Shown here piece after piece: positions 8,430 to 17,258 of a DNA stretch of 64,000 nucleotides. Positions within the stretch are counted from its first letter, which is position 1. Every line of letters starts with the position of its first letter. The notes under the pieces are model-generated. The model saw nothing but the letters and a program-made list of their open reading frames with translations. It searched no databases and was not told where the DNA came from. The translations under genes were made by a program, and so were the position numbers. The stretch lies in assembly GCF_000238395.3 (NCBI RefSeq), contig NZ_CP011026.1, positions 434,001 through 498,000 on the forward strand. The letters are read 5' to 3'. This DNA is from Pseudoalteromonas arctica A 37-1-2 (GTDB taxonomy: Bacteria > Pseudomonadota > Gammaproteobacteria > Enterobacterales > Alteromonadaceae).

Positions 8430-8730
8430 TAGTATTTTAGATGTCATGCACGACACCGCAAAAGGGTTGACTGATGCGGGTGTAATGGATGTGCAAACAA
8501 TGCGGGAATTTGATGTGTTATGCCTACCAGAAATAGAGCGCTATGATGCTGCACATATAAAAGCGATACGAGAGAGAGCTCATGTTAGTCAAGCCGTGTT
8601 TGCTGCTTATTTAAATACAAGCCCTTCGACGGTTAGATCATGGGAGCAAGGTGGGAAATCACCAAAAGGAGCGTCTTTAAAATTACTCAACCTAGTAGCG
8701 CACAAAGGGCTAGGTGTACTTGCTTATTAA
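8422..8730 (+). CDS. NadS-like HTH antitoxin (Xre family)
   Basis: A 102-aa DNA-binding antitoxin. The C-terminal half is an HTH_3 domain: IKAIRERAHVSQAVFAAYLN then SPSTVRSWEQGGKSPKG, typical of the NadS/HigA-like partner of COG4737 toxins. The N-terminal 40 residues likely contact the toxin. It overlaps the toxin gene by 8 bp and should repress the operon by binding the palindrome at 8011-8031. Confidence 0.85.
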   Translation: MSNSILDVMHDTAKGLTDAGVMDVQTMREFDVLCLPEIERYDAAHIKAIRERAHVSQAVFAAYLNTSPSTVRSWEQGGKSPKGASLKLLNLVAHKGLGVLAY

Positions 8731-8828
8731 ATTCATTGTACACTGAACACTTAATATCACTAAGACGTTCATTTAAATCATTACTTTAATAAGATTAACT
8801 CTGTGGATCATAAAGCCAATTACTGTAT

Positions 8829-9413
8829 ATGCAGGCACGATACTATGATCCAGTCATAGGTCGTTTTTATTCGAATGATCCAGTAGGTTTTACTAACGTG
8901 CATACTTTCAACAGATATACCAATAATAATCCGTATAAATACACTGATCCAGACGGAAAATTTCCGCTTCTAATATTATTTGCACCTGAACTAATTGCGT
9001 TAGGTAATGCGGCTTTATTCACAGGAAGTGCAGCTTTAGCAGGTTATGCTGGTTCAGAAGCAATTAATGCATACAATGAATCATCTGAAGAACAACCTGA
9101 AATTAAAAAGCAAAAACAAGATGAACACAAAAAAGGAACTCCAGGAAATAAAAATAGGACGAAACAAAACCCAGGAAATCCTCCTTCGACATGGGATAAC
9201 CCAAGCGAAGCTGACGACTTGACTCAAGATGCGTGGGAAAATGGAACTACAGATCCCAATAACTCGAAAATTAAAACTCTAGAAACTGGTAGAAGAGTTG
9301 GAACTACAGGGGACGGTACAAAAGGTCAATTTGGAGTTAAAGTTCACCAAGATAGTAAAGGTAAGATACATGGACATCCTTACGGTGTGGACAAAAGTAA
9401 AGATAAAACATAA
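8829..9413 (+). CDS. Orphan Rhs C-terminal tip with candidate toxin domain (5'-truncated)
   Basis: The first 45 residues are the end of the Rhs repeat-associated core: MQARYYDPVIGRFYSNDPVGF-type signature and the NPYKYTDPDGK border. The core-like reading continues only four codons upstream (to about 8817) and then meets a stop, so the large Rhs shell is absent. After the border come a hydrophobic pretoxin stretch (residues 46-70), a charged linker and an unrecognised C-terminal domain of about 60 residues with the motif KVHQDSKGKIHGHPYG; paired His suggest a nuclease, but this is a guess. Core Arg codons are CGA/CGT; those after the border are AGA/AGG, a sign of separate origin. No clear ribosome binding site is seen. 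It is followed after 15 bp by a probable immunity gene. Confidence 0.75.
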   Translation: MQARYYDPVIGRFYSNDPVGFTNVHTFNRYTNNNPYKYTDPDGKFPLLILFAPELIALGNAALFTGSAALAGYAGSEAINAYNESSEEQPEIKKQKQDEHKKGTPGNKNRTKQNPGNPPSTWDNPSEADDLTQDAWENGTTDPNNSKIKTLETGRRVGTTGDGTKGQFGVKVHQDSKGKIHGHPYGVDKSKDKT

Positions 9414-9428
9414 TGAGGCTTGATTACA

Positions 9429-9875
9429 ATGAGTGATAATGAATTTGATAACTTTAATAAGGCTTCAGAAGCTATTAGAGATGTTTTATTTATGTATAAA
9501 ACACTAATTGAGTATTCTGGATTATATGATGACTTTGGCTCTGAAGATGGAAAATTTGAACCCGAAATTTTTATAGATTGTAAGGCAAGCGATTATTGCA
9601 TCGACGAAGATGATGCAAGGCTTCTTCATGAGGGAAGTGCTATTAAATTAATATGTTCAGTATTCCAAGCTTGGAGCCAAGGTGGTTACCCAGTGAGTTA
9701 TTCTCAAGCTGCTGAGAAAGCTAGAAATATTCTAGAGAATGGAAGTATTAGCCACATGCCTGAATTAGAAACAACGTTAAAAGTCGCTTTATCTTCTTGT
9801 GAAGATGCACAGCCTCACTTTAAAGTGGTTTATGAAAAATATGTTAAGAGCTATTTCAAATCCTTAGTTGGATAA
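9429..9875 (+). CDS. Probable immunity protein for the Rhs tip
   Basis: A 148-aa, strongly acidic soluble protein with no family I recognise. It is called an immunity candidate only from position (15 bp after the Rhs C-terminal tip, same strand), size and acidity. The ATG at 9429 has a GAGG at 9415-9418; an in-frame TTG lies at 9420. All three Arg codons are AGA/AGG, as in the toxin tail and unlike neighbouring core genes, so the two segments probably arrived together. Confidence 0.6.
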   Translation: MSDNEFDNFNKASEAIRDVLFMYKTLIEYSGLYDDFGSEDGKFEPEIFIDCKASDYCIDEDDARLLHEGSAIKLICSVFQAWSQGGYPVSYSQAAEKARNILENGSISHMPELETTLKVALSSCEDAQPHFKVVYEKYVKSYFKSLVG

Positions 9876-9936
9876 GAATTTATTAATAAAATTGTTTGAA
9901 TCCAAAGCTCCTTTGAAATGCCTCTTAAAATTAACG

Positions 9937-9953
9937 TGACACCCATCTTAATT
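9937..9953. repeat. Inverted copy of the islet-edge motif
   Basis: tgacacccatcttaatt is the reverse complement, with one mismatch, of the motif at 7578-7594 (ttaggatgggtgtca). The two copies bracket the recombinase remnant, the toxin-antitoxin pair and the Rhs/immunity pair, as ends of a mobile unit would. Confidence 0.5.
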
Positions 9954-10050
9954 GGGATAGTTTTGCTTGTTCAATTAAGGTGACTGTTCTGCTTGATTTT
10001 GCTATACAAATTAGCTGTTTATGTTCGTTGAAACTCAAATAAGTTACTGT

Positions 10051-10081
10051 GTCGGATGGCGCTTTGCTTATCCGACCTACG
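10051..10081. repeat. REP-like palindrome
   Basis: gtcggat...atccgac with an interior ggcgctttgctt and a cctacg tail. The layout (head stem, small mismatch bulge, CCTAC end) is that of enterobacterial-style REP sequences associated with Y1 (RAYT) transposases. Outer stem is 7 bp. Confidence 0.6.
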
Positions 10082-10146
10082 TTTTTAAATATATTTGATG
10101 GGTGGTTACCCTCTCTGCCAAGCTAGTTGTCTAATATTAAATATTC

Positions 10147-10177
10147 GTTGTGTTTCGCTACGCTCTATCCAACCTAC
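10147..10177. repeat. Degenerate REP-like palindrome
   Basis: gttgtgtttcgctacgctctatccaacctac shares the ctatcc-aac-cctacg ending and internal cgctacgctc with the REP-like unit about 95 bp upstream, but its stem is weaker. Confidence 0.4.
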
Positions 10178-10262
10178 GTGTTGAACTTAAATTTTTACGC
10201 AGACGAAAATAGCGTTGCCTGAGCGTTTTGCTCATCAGCTGAAATTAGTTGACCACTACAGA

Positions 10263-10277
10263 TACCCATCCTAATTT
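10263..10277. repeat. Third copy of the acccatcctaa motif
   Basis: tacccatcctaattt is in the same orientation as the copy at 9937-9953 and keeps 11 core bases of it with one change. Confidence 0.4.
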
Positions 10278-10435
10278 TTATACAGTGAAGTTCATTTACG
10301 AGAATCCAAGAGGCTGTGTTAGAGATAAATCGCTTGTGATGTTACGAATAATCACACGCATTCAGTGCTGTATGTTGACGATAAAATATCTAACAAGTTT
10401 ATAGTAAGATAATTCTTGTTCGCTTACTTACACGT

Positions 10436-10468
10436 AATAAAAAAAAGCTGCAATGTGCAGCCTTTTTT
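10436..10468 (-). terminator. Terminator of the DsbA/FrnE-like gene
   Basis: Stem gctgca/tgcagc with a 3-nt loop flanked by a long A run on one side and a T run on the other, so it can work in both directions. It lies 24 bp after the minus-strand stop. Confidence 0.8.
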
Positions 10469-10492
10469 AAGTGTTAAACAATAATTTACTCG

Positions 10493-11152
10493 TTAAGCGT
10501 CTTGTTTGGCTTCTTCTTCACTAATTTGTTTTAGTGCTTGAATGAATGAGTCGCTTGGTTGTCCGCCAGTAAGTGCATATTTATCGTTTATGATAAACGT
10601 AGGTACTGAAGTAATACCCATCTGTTTAAAGTTGTCTTGCTCTTGGCGTACGTCTTGTACGTATTTGTCTGAATGTAGAATACCGCGCGCAGTTTCTTTA
10701 TCAAGACCCACTTTTTCAACTACGTCGAGCAATGCTTCTTCTTGATTTAAGTATTTTAAATCTGTGAAGTGCGCTTCGAAAAAGGCGAGTTTTAACTCTG
10801 TTTGCTTACCTTCTTCACGTGCCCACATTAATAAACGATGCAAGTCAAAGCTGTTGATCATGATGCGTTTGCCATCAAAATTAAAGGTGAATCCAGCACG
10901 TTGACCGGCTTCGAACATGTTTTTACGATTTTCGTCGCCTTGCTCTTCACTTAGGTTGTACTTTTGCATTAAATGTTCGTTTAAGTCTTGACCTTCAATT
11001 GGCATATCTGGATTTAGTTCAAAAGGATGCCACGTAATATCTGCGCTCATTTCGTCTTTAAGTTGCTCTAGTGCAGTTTCTAGGTTTTTATAACCCACTA
11101 CACACCAAGGGCACATTACGTCTGAAACGATATCAATTTTAAAGTTTTTCAT
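10493..11152 (-). CDS. DsbA-family oxidoreductase, FrnE-like
   Basis: A 219-aa DSBA-like thioredoxin-fold protein without a signal peptide. The active site is C14-P-W-C17 near the N-terminus, followed by the HPFELNPDMP segment typical of the FrnE group, an all-helical insert, and the cis-Pro segment TSVPTF near 183. Cytosolic FrnE-like proteins act as disulfide isomerases or oxidoreductases, some linked to oxidative stress; the substrate is unknown. AAGGAT lies before the ATG. It appears monocistronic, with terminators on both sides. Confidence 0.88.
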   Translation of the reverse strand: MKNFKIDIVSDVMCPWCVVGYKNLETALEQLKDEMSADITWHPFELNPDMPIEGQDLNEHLMQKYNLSEEQGDENRKNMFEAGQRAGFTFNFDGKRIMINSFDLHRLLMWAREEGKQTELKLAFFEAHFTDLKYLNQEEALLDVVEKVGLDKETARGILHSDKYVQDVRQEQDNFKQMGITSVPTFIINDKYALTGGQPSDSFIQALKQISEEEAKQDA

Positions 11153-11230
11153 ATTTATCCTTTTGAGGATTGCTTATAACTAAGTATAAAAAAGGATATT
11201 GGGATTAATTTAGCTTTATCAATACCAAAC

Positions 11231-11262
11231 TAAAAAGAGCAGCTATACAGCTGCTCTTTTAG
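11231..11262 (-). terminator. Terminator of the M24 peptidase gene
   Basis: Perfect 12-bp stem aaaagagcagct/agctgctctttt with loop atac; T-run on the minus strand. Confidence 0.85.
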
Positions 11263-11275
11263 AAGGTACTAATCT

Positions 11276-12496
11276 TTAGGCGTTAAGCCCAAATGGGTCG
11301 TCAATGCTATAACTTGGTTGTGTAAACCAATGAGGGCCGTTGTCGGTCATGTAAAAATGATCTTCTAAACGTACGCCAAATTCATCCGGTATAACTAACA
11401 TTGGCTCGTTACTAAAGCACATGCCTGGGGCAAGTGGGGTTTTATCACCGCCAACTAAGTATGGCCATTCGTGAATGTCTAGCCCAATGCCGTGGCCAGT
11501 TCGATGCGGGCAACCCGGTGTTTGGTACTGCGGACCTAGGCCTTGCGCCGCTAAATAAGTACGTGCGCCCGCATCTACGTATTCGCAGGTGGCACCGATT
11601 TTAGCTGCATTAAATGCCGCCATTTGCGCTGCTTTTTCATGATCCCAAAACATACGTTGGCGCATTGTTGGTTCGCCAAATACATAGGTACGGGTTATAT
11701 CTGATAGGTAGTCGTGTACTTTACAGCCGGTATCTATTAATACCATATCGCCTTTTTTAAGTACTTGGGCGTCTTTAACACCGTGCGGAAAAGACGTTGC
11801 AACACCAAACAACACAATACAAAAATAGTTACCTGGCGCGCCTACCTTTTGGTGGGCTTGTTTAACAAAGGCTTCTACTTCGGTGGTGGTTATTCCCTCA
11901 TAAAGCATGCTTGCTGTGGCTTGATGCACGGCTAAGGTCATATCCATCGCGCGCTGCATTAAGCTAAGCTCATGAACTGATTTATGCATACGACAATGCG
12001 CCGTTACAGGTTGTGCGTTTATGAGTGTTAAACCCGTTTGCGCTTTATTAATGCCGTCGAATATAAAAAATTGTGCGCTTTCATCAATGCCAATGGTTGC
12101 GTTTTCATTAATATTTAACTTTTTTAGTACTTCGACAAAAAGTGCATAAGGATTTTCGTGTTCTTGCCACCCATGAATAGGCCCCTCTATTACTTTAAAC
12201 CCGTTTAGTGAACCAATTTCGAAATAAGGCGCAATGTATTGTACTTCACCAAGGGCCGGTAATATTGCGCCAACCATGCGCTCGCTCGCGTACCATTTCA
12301 TACCTGTAAAGTAGGTTAGGTTGGTGCCAGCGTTTAAATAAATTGCATCTATGTTGTTTGCAAGCATATAAGCTTGCGCTTTGGCTATGCGCTCTAAATG
12401 TTCGTCAGCTGCAATAGGGGTTAGCGTTTGCGTCATATTACTTAGGCTTGCCAGCGCTTGCTCGCTCGATTGTGTACCAATACCGATGGTAGTCAT
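11276..12496 (-). CDS. M24-family metallopeptidase (Xaa-Pro dipeptidase/aminopeptidase-like)
   Basis: A 406-aa pita-bread-fold peptidase: N-terminal creatinase-like domain (about 30-175) and C-terminal catalytic domain. All five metal ligands are visible: D255 and D266 (LIDTG, LSDITRT), H335 (HRTGHGIG), E364 (FSNEPM) and E378 (VRLEDH). It should hydrolyse Xaa-Pro or related peptides in the cytosol. DMSP lyase DddP belongs to the same fold, but nothing here points to that subgroup. An AAGGAG precedes the ATG. Confidence 0.88.
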   Translation of the reverse strand: MTTIGIGTQSSEQALASLSNMTQTLTPIAADEHLERIAKAQAYMLANNIDAIYLNAGTNLTYFTGMKWYASERMVGAILPALGEVQYIAPYFEIGSLNGFKVIEGPIHGWQEHENPYALFVEVLKKLNINENATIGIDESAQFFIFDGINKAQTGLTLINAQPVTAHCRMHKSVHELSLMQRAMDMTLAVHQATASMLYEGITTTEVEAFVKQAHQKVGAPGNYFCIVLFGVATSFPHGVKDAQVLKKGDMVLIDTGCKVHDYLSDITRTYVFGEPTMRQRMFWDHEKAAQMAAFNAAKIGATCEYVDAGARTYLAAQGLGPQYQTPGCPHRTGHGIGLDIHEWPYLVGGDKTPLAPGMCFSNEPMLVIPDEFGVRLEDHFYMTDNGPHWFTQPSYSIDDPFGLNA

Positions 12497-12597
12497 ATTT
12501 TTCTCCTTGGATTTTTAGCTAGTGTGATTAATACCAAGGTAAAATTCAATGTTATGCGATAAGAGGCTATAAAATAATAACCTCTTAAAAGGTCATA

Positions 12598-13206
12598 TTA
12601 TTTTTTAGCGTAAGGTAAACGCGTGAGTTTATTACTTGTGTGGTAGCTATCAAGCCCGGTTACTGCCACTGTTTCTATTGCTTGTAAATCTAGGAAACCA
12701 TCGCTTTGCAGCGCGGCTTTATCAACAAAAACATCCATAATTTCGCCAATAACGAGCTCAGTCCCATTGATGGCTAAATGTTGGTTTTCTATAAATTTAA
12801 CCGAGTACTTTAAGCGGCTTTCTTTTACAAAAGGCGCTGCAAAGTCGTTTAAGTATTCAGGTGTTAAGCCTGTAGCATCAAACTCAGACTCGTCTTTATC
12901 GTAACGAGCTGAAGTTTGATGAGCTTGTTTGTAAATTGACTTATTAACTTGGTTAATGGTGTAAGTGCCCGTTTGTAAAATGTTTTCAAATGTATGACGC
13001 GGCACACTATGAGGGCGCATAATCATTGCGACTAAAGGTGGGTTAGCCCCAAGGTGAATAACCGAGCTTACAATCGACAAGTTGGTATTGCCGAGTAAGT
13101 CTTGCGTGCCAATTAAATTAGCGCTTTTAAAACCCGAAAGAGAATTAATTAGATGTGTACGGGTATGTTTTTCAAGTGCGTCTATACGCGCTTTAGTAAA
13201 ATGCAT
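12598..13206 (-). CDS. Flavin reductase-like (FMN-binding split barrel) protein
   Basis: A 202-aa protein of the flavin reductase family: FKSANLIGT and SIVSSVIHLGANPPLVAMIMRP in the N-terminal half form the FMN-binding split-barrel pattern, with TYTINQVN following. Such proteins reduce or bind FMN using NAD(P)H. It is the last gene of a three-gene minus-strand operon, 9 bp after an SDR gene that itself overlaps a DCC gene. Confidence 0.8.
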   Translation of the reverse strand: MHFTKARIDALEKHTRTHLINSLSGFKSANLIGTQDLLGNTNLSIVSSVIHLGANPPLVAMIMRPHSVPRHTFENILQTGTYTINQVNKSIYKQAHQTSARYDKDESEFDATGLTPEYLNDFAAPFVKESRLKYSVKFIENQHLAINGTELVIGEIMDVFVDKAALQSDGFLDLQAIETVAVTGLDSYHTSNKLTRLPYAKK

Positions 13207-13215
13207 TAGAAGTCC

Positions 13216-13938
13216 TTACCACGGTATTGTAGAGCCTTGCCAGTCTAAATAAGCAGGCTCACCGTTTAGTTTTAAATCAGGGTTATTGTTTGTTAATTCA
13301 AATAGTTGCTTGGCTACAAATTCAGGCGTAAATAATTTGCCTTCAGGTACATTCTTTTGAAAGGGCTTTGAAAGTGCTGTATCTGTAGTGCCAGGGTGAA
13401 ACAGAATGAGTTTGGTATTTTTAGCACGACGAGCAAGCTCTATAGCAGCGGTTTTAAATAGCATGTTAAGCGCCGCTTTAGATGCGCGGTAAGTATACCA
13501 ACCACCTAATTTATTGTCGTTTATGCTGCCTACGCGCGCACTTAATGCAGTAATAGTACACTGCGTTTTGTGGGTTAAAAGCGGCAAAATACTCTGCAAG
13601 CAAAGTAGGGGAGTTAGGGTGTTTGAATTTAGAAGTTGGCTAAAATACTCAGCGTCTAAATCCTCCAGCTTTTTTTCGGGCATATGGGTTTTGTTGTGCA
13701 GTGTACCATTGAATATAATAACTTGTTGTATATCGGCATTTTGCTCTTTTAGGTAATTAGTAACGCGCGCTAAACTTTGTTTTGTGTAGTCAGTATGCAG
13801 GTGGACAACACTTGAGCCAGATTCAATACTTTTTGAACTAATACAAACGATCTGATGAGTAGGCGTGTTTATTTGTAGATGTTCTATATATGCATTTGCT
13901 ATGGCGCTGCTTGCGCCGAATAAAACAATAGTTTTCAT
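13216..13938 (-). CDS. Short-chain dehydrogenase/reductase (CsgA-like)
   Basis: A 240-aa SDR with N-terminal Rossmann fold (GASSAIA at 8-14) and catalytic S133, Y150 and K154 (YRASK). It resembles the CsgA-like SDR group of marine gammaproteobacteria; substrate unknown. It overlaps the DCC gene upstream by 4 bp and precedes the flavin reductase by 9 bp, which suggests a joint redox function. Confidence 0.83.
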   Translation of the reverse strand: MKTIVLFGASSAIANAYIEHLQINTPTHQIVCISSKSIESGSSVVHLHTDYTKQSLARVTNYLKEQNADIQQVIIFNGTLHNKTHMPEKKLEDLDAEYFSQLLNSNTLTPLLCLQSILPLLTHKTQCTITALSARVGSINDNKLGGWYTYRASKAALNMLFKTAAIELARRAKNTKLILFHPGTTDTALSKPFQKNVPEGKLFTPEFVAKQLFELTNNNPDLKLNGEPAYLDWQGSTIPW

Positions 13939-14333
13939 TTATCACCTTTTGCTTTTAGTCCACATTGGCCATTACTGCACTGAGTATTTGGCATTAAAAA
14001 GCGACTGATGGGGTGCCGATACTTAGCAAATAATAGGTATCCGCAGTCAGCGAAAAAGCGAATTATTGGCAAGCGAAAAATTTTCAACCAGCTATGTTTA
14101 CCCACTATTTTCCATGCTTCGTAAGTTACATCAAGCCCATAAATCATTTCACCTGATTGCTTTTGAGCTTGCAGATAGTTCATTGCTTTGTCTTTATCAA
14201 TATACGGGTAGCGCTCACTGAAGTCGCTCGCGTTAAGATCTTCAAGCGTAATTAAGTTTTTGTTATCAGCGTGTTTTAGTTGCTGCATTTCGGTGCTACA
14301 AAGAGGGCAGTTACCATCGTAAAAAATGATCAT
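13935..14333 (-). CDS. DCC-family thiol-disulfide oxidoreductase-like protein (DUF393)
   Basis: A 132-aa protein with the canonical DCC start FYDGNCPLC (C9, C12) and the RFFADCGYLLFAKYRHPISR block; Cys near the end (NTQCSNGQCG) may be extra thiols. First gene of an operon with an SDR (4-bp overlap) and a flavin reductase. It is more typical of the family than the DCC protein at 6688-7110. Confidence 0.83.
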   Translation of the reverse strand: MIIFYDGNCPLCSTEMQQLKHADNKNLITLEDLNASDFSERYPYIDKDKAMNYLQAQKQSGEMIYGLDVTYEAWKIVGKHSWLKIFRLPIIRFFADCGYLLFAKYRHPISRFLMPNTQCSNGQCGLKAKGDK

Positions 14334-14453
14334 GTGAATGCTTTGTGATTATTTTATATATACTTTTTTACGACAAGACATTGCAAATGGATCTATTAAA
14401 TATCTCTTCATGATGATATTAATAGTGTCCTACGAAAAAATGGAGACTGATAA

Positions 14454-17099
14454 ATGAGTGAACAATACGCCGCCTTGCGAGGTAATGTAAATTTACTAGG
14501 GCAACTACTAGGACAAACAATCAAAGATGCCCAAGGTCAAGCGATTTTAGATAAAGTGGAAGAAATTCGTGCTTTATCAAAATCATCTCGCAGTGGTAAC
14601 GAAGACGACAGACAAGCGCTTATAGATGTTTTACATGCGCTTAGTGATGAAGAGCTTTTACCGGTTGCCCGTTCATTTAATCATTTTTTAAACCTTGCTA
14701 ATGTAGCAGAGCAATTTCATACCGTTTCGCGTTTTAATGACGTTGGCCTTGGTCAACAAAATCCTCTCACTCAAACATTAAAAACGTTAGCTACAAAAGC
14801 AGAACAAGGCCAGTTAGACAGTAATCATTTGGCCGAAACACTCTCAAAACTCCACATAAACTTAGTATTGACCGCTCACCCAACCGAGGTTACGCGCCGT
14901 ACTATTATTAACAAACACGTTGAACTAAGTGATTGCTTAGCGTCATTAGAGCGAAAAGATAACTTAGTGCAAGAGCGGGACAATATTTTAAATCGTATTG
15001 AACAGCTGATTAGCCAAGCTTGGCATACCGACGATATTCGTCGCTCTCGCCCAACGCCAGTTGATGAAGCCAAATGGGGCTATGCAGTAATAGAAAATAG
15101 CCTTTGGCATGCGGTTCCGCGCTTTTTACGTGAATTTTCAGCCAATGTTAAAGACCAGTTGAGCTTAGAGTTACCAATAGATTACAGCCCAATCGAGTTT
15201 ACATCGTGGATGGGTGGAGACCGTGATGGTAATCCATTTGTAACATCGCAGGTAACAAAAGAAGTGCTTGATCATGGTCGTTGGATGGCACTTAACTTAT
15301 ACATTCAAGACTTAAAAACGTTGTGCGCTGAACTCTCTATGTCAGATGCCAGTGATGAGCTTGTTGAGCTTGCAGGGCAAGAGTTTGAACCATATAGAGC
15401 GGTAATCAAAAAGCTTAAAAATCAGGTTGCGGAAACAGTGGCGCACTTAGGTGCTAAAATTAAAAATAAGCGCAGCGATTCACAAGATTTAATTACTAAT
15501 ATTAATCAGCTTAAGCACCCAGTTGAAGTGTGCTATCGCTCTTTATTAAAGTGTAATATGAAAGTAGTTGCGGATGGTTTATTACTTGATTTACTGCACC
15601 GTATAAATAGCTTTGGTTTGCGTTTAGCTAAACTTGATGTGCGCCAAGATTCGTCTCGCCACGGCGATGTGTTTTCAGAACTGACTCGTTATTTAGGTTT
15701 AGGCGACTACAACCAATGGCAAGAGCAAGACAAACAAGCATTTTTACTTGCAGAGCTTAACTCGCGCAGACCGCTTATTCCAAAACATTGGCAACCAAGC
15801 CCTGATGTACAAGAAGTACTTGATACCTTTGATGTAATTGCCAAGCAAGACGAAGCAACATTTGGTTTGTATATTATTTCGATGGCACGAACAGCGTCAG
15901 ACATTTTAGCAGTACAACTATTGCTAAAAGAAAGCGGCTGTAGCTTTGATTTACCAGTAGCACCGTTGTTTGAAACACTCGACGATTTAAACGCAGGCAG
16001 TGATGTAATTACCACATTGCTTGATAATGTTTGGTATCGCGGGCACATTAAAAACACCCAAAATGTAATGATTGGTTACTCTGATTCTGCTAAAGATGCC
16101 GGCATGATGGCAGCAGGTTGGGCGCAGTACGAAGCAATGGATAAACTAGTGCAGCTTGCTGATGAGCGTGGTATTGAACTTGTTTTATTCCACGGACGTG
16201 GTGGTACAGTAGGACGTGGTGGTGCACCCGCTGCACAAGCGCTGCATTCACAACCGCCTGGCTCATTAAAAGGTGGCTTGCGTGTAACCGAGCAAGGCGA
16301 GATGATTCGCTTTAAATTTGGTTTACCCGATGTAGCACTGCAAAGCTTAAATATTTACGCAGGCGCAGTTCTGCAAAGTAACTTATTACCGCCACCAGAG
16401 CCAAAACCGCAGTGGCGCGAAGTAATGAAGCTAATAAGTGAGGAGTCATGTGAGCATTACCGTAATGTAGTTCGTCACGATGAAAACTTTGTACCTTACT
16501 TTAGAATGGCAACACCTGAGCTTGAGCTGTCTAAGTTACCGCTTGGCTCGCGTCCTGCAAAACGTAATCCTAATGGTGGCGTTGAAAGTCTACGTGCTAT
16601 TCCATGGATTTTTGCGTGGAGCCAAAACCGTTTAATGCTTCCTGCATGGCTAGGTGCGTTAACAGGTTTAAAAGCTGCGCTTAATAAGTACGGCGCTGAA
16701 ACCCTAAACGAAATGAGCTTACAGTGGCCGTTCTTTAGATCGCGCCTAGAAATGCTAGAAATGGTATTTAGTAAAGCCGATTGTTGGTTGAGTGAGCATT
16801 ATGATAATGCGCTGGTGGAAGATATGTACAAACCACTGGGTGTAACACTTCGTAAAGAGCTTCAAGAAGCCATTAGCTTGGTGCAATCACTTAGCCCGCA
16901 AAAAAGCCTACTAGCCGAACAACCTTGGATTAAGGAGTCGATTAGTTTACGTAACCCGTACACCGATCCACTTAACTTACTACAGGTTGAGCTTTTACGC
17001 CGTGCTCGCTCAGAGGAAAAGCGCAACGAAGGTGACATTGATAATGCATTAATGATCACGATGACAGGTATTGCAGCAGGTATGCGTAATACCGGCTAA
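14454..17099 (+). CDS. ppc: Phosphoenolpyruvate carboxylase
   Basis: An 881-aa PEPC, the size of the E. coli enzyme (883 aa). It makes oxaloacetate from PEP and bicarbonate to refill the TCA cycle. Signature regions are intact: LTAHPTE with catalytic H142, [34 protein letters not shown], and the conserved C-terminal end [14 protein letters not shown] precedes the ATG. It is divergent from the DCC-SDR-flavin reductase operon and ends in a strong terminator. Confidence 0.98.
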   Translation: MSEQYAALRGNVNLLGQLLGQTIKDAQGQAILDKVEEIRALSKSSRSGNEDDRQALIDVLHALSDEELLPVARSFNHFLNLANVAEQFHTVSRFNDVGLGQQNPLTQTLKTLATKAEQGQLDSNHLAETLSKLHINLVLTAHPTEVTRRTIINKHVELSDCLASLERKDNLVQERDNILNRIEQLISQAWHTDDIRRSRPTPVDEAKWGYAVIENSLWHAVPRFLREFSANVKDQLSLELPIDYSPIEFTSWMGGDRDGNPFVTSQVTKEVLDHGRWMALNLYIQDLKTLCAELSMSDASDELVELAGQEFEPYRAVIKKLKNQVAETVAHLGAKIKNKRSDSQDLITNINQLKHPVEVCYRSLLKCNMKVVADGLLLDLLHRINSFGLRLAKLDVRQDSSRHGDVFSELTRYLGLGDYNQWQEQDKQAFLLAELNSRRPLIPKHWQPSPDVQEVLDTFDVIAKQDEATFGLYIISMARTASDILAVQLLLKESGCSFDLPVAPLFETLDDLNAGSDVITTLLDNVWYRGHIKNTQNVMIGYSDSAKDAGMMAAGWAQYEAMDKLVQLADERGIELVLFHGRGGTVGRGGAPAAQALHSQPPGSLKGGLRVTEQGEMIRFKFGLPDVALQSLNIYAGAVLQSNLLPPPEPKPQWREVMKLISEESCEHYRNVVRHDENFVPYFRMATPELELSKLPLGSRPAKRNPNGGVESLRAIPWIFAWSQNRLMLPAWLGALTGLKAALNKYGAETLNEMSLQWPFFRSRLEMLEMVFSKADCWLSEHYDNALVEDMYKPLGVTLRKELQEAISLVQSLSPQKSLLAEQPWIKESISLRNPYTDPLNLLQVELLRRARSEEKRNEGDIDNALMITMTGIAAGMRNTG

Positions 17100-17157
17100 C
17101 ATATTATTTTGTTAGGTATACCAATTAATTATTTTGTTGGGTATATCAGTTAAAATT

Positions 17158-17187
17158 AAAGGGAGCACGCGATGTGCTCCCTTTTTT
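17158..17187 (+). terminator. Terminator of ppc
   Basis: Stem gggagcac/gtgctccc with a 5-nt loop followed by six T. Confidence 0.92.
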
Positions 17188-17258
17188 GCGTTAAATAGGC
17201 TGGTATTTAACATCCTAACCTTTTAAACTACTTAGCCATTGAATAATTAAAAAATGTT

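Larger units (their letters stand above)
9876..10435. other. Gene-free tract with repeat debris
   Basis: No supported gene. It contains two REP-like palindromes (10051-10081, 10147-10177) and two copies of the acccatc(c/t)taatt motif (9937-9953, 10263-10277), the rest being AT-rich sequence without an open frame that looks coding. It forms the right flank of the islet. Confidence 0.6.

Noticed and set aside
11276-12496. DMSP lyase DddP
   Set aside because: Same M24 fold, but length and sequence fit ordinary peptidases; no support for the lyase subgroup.
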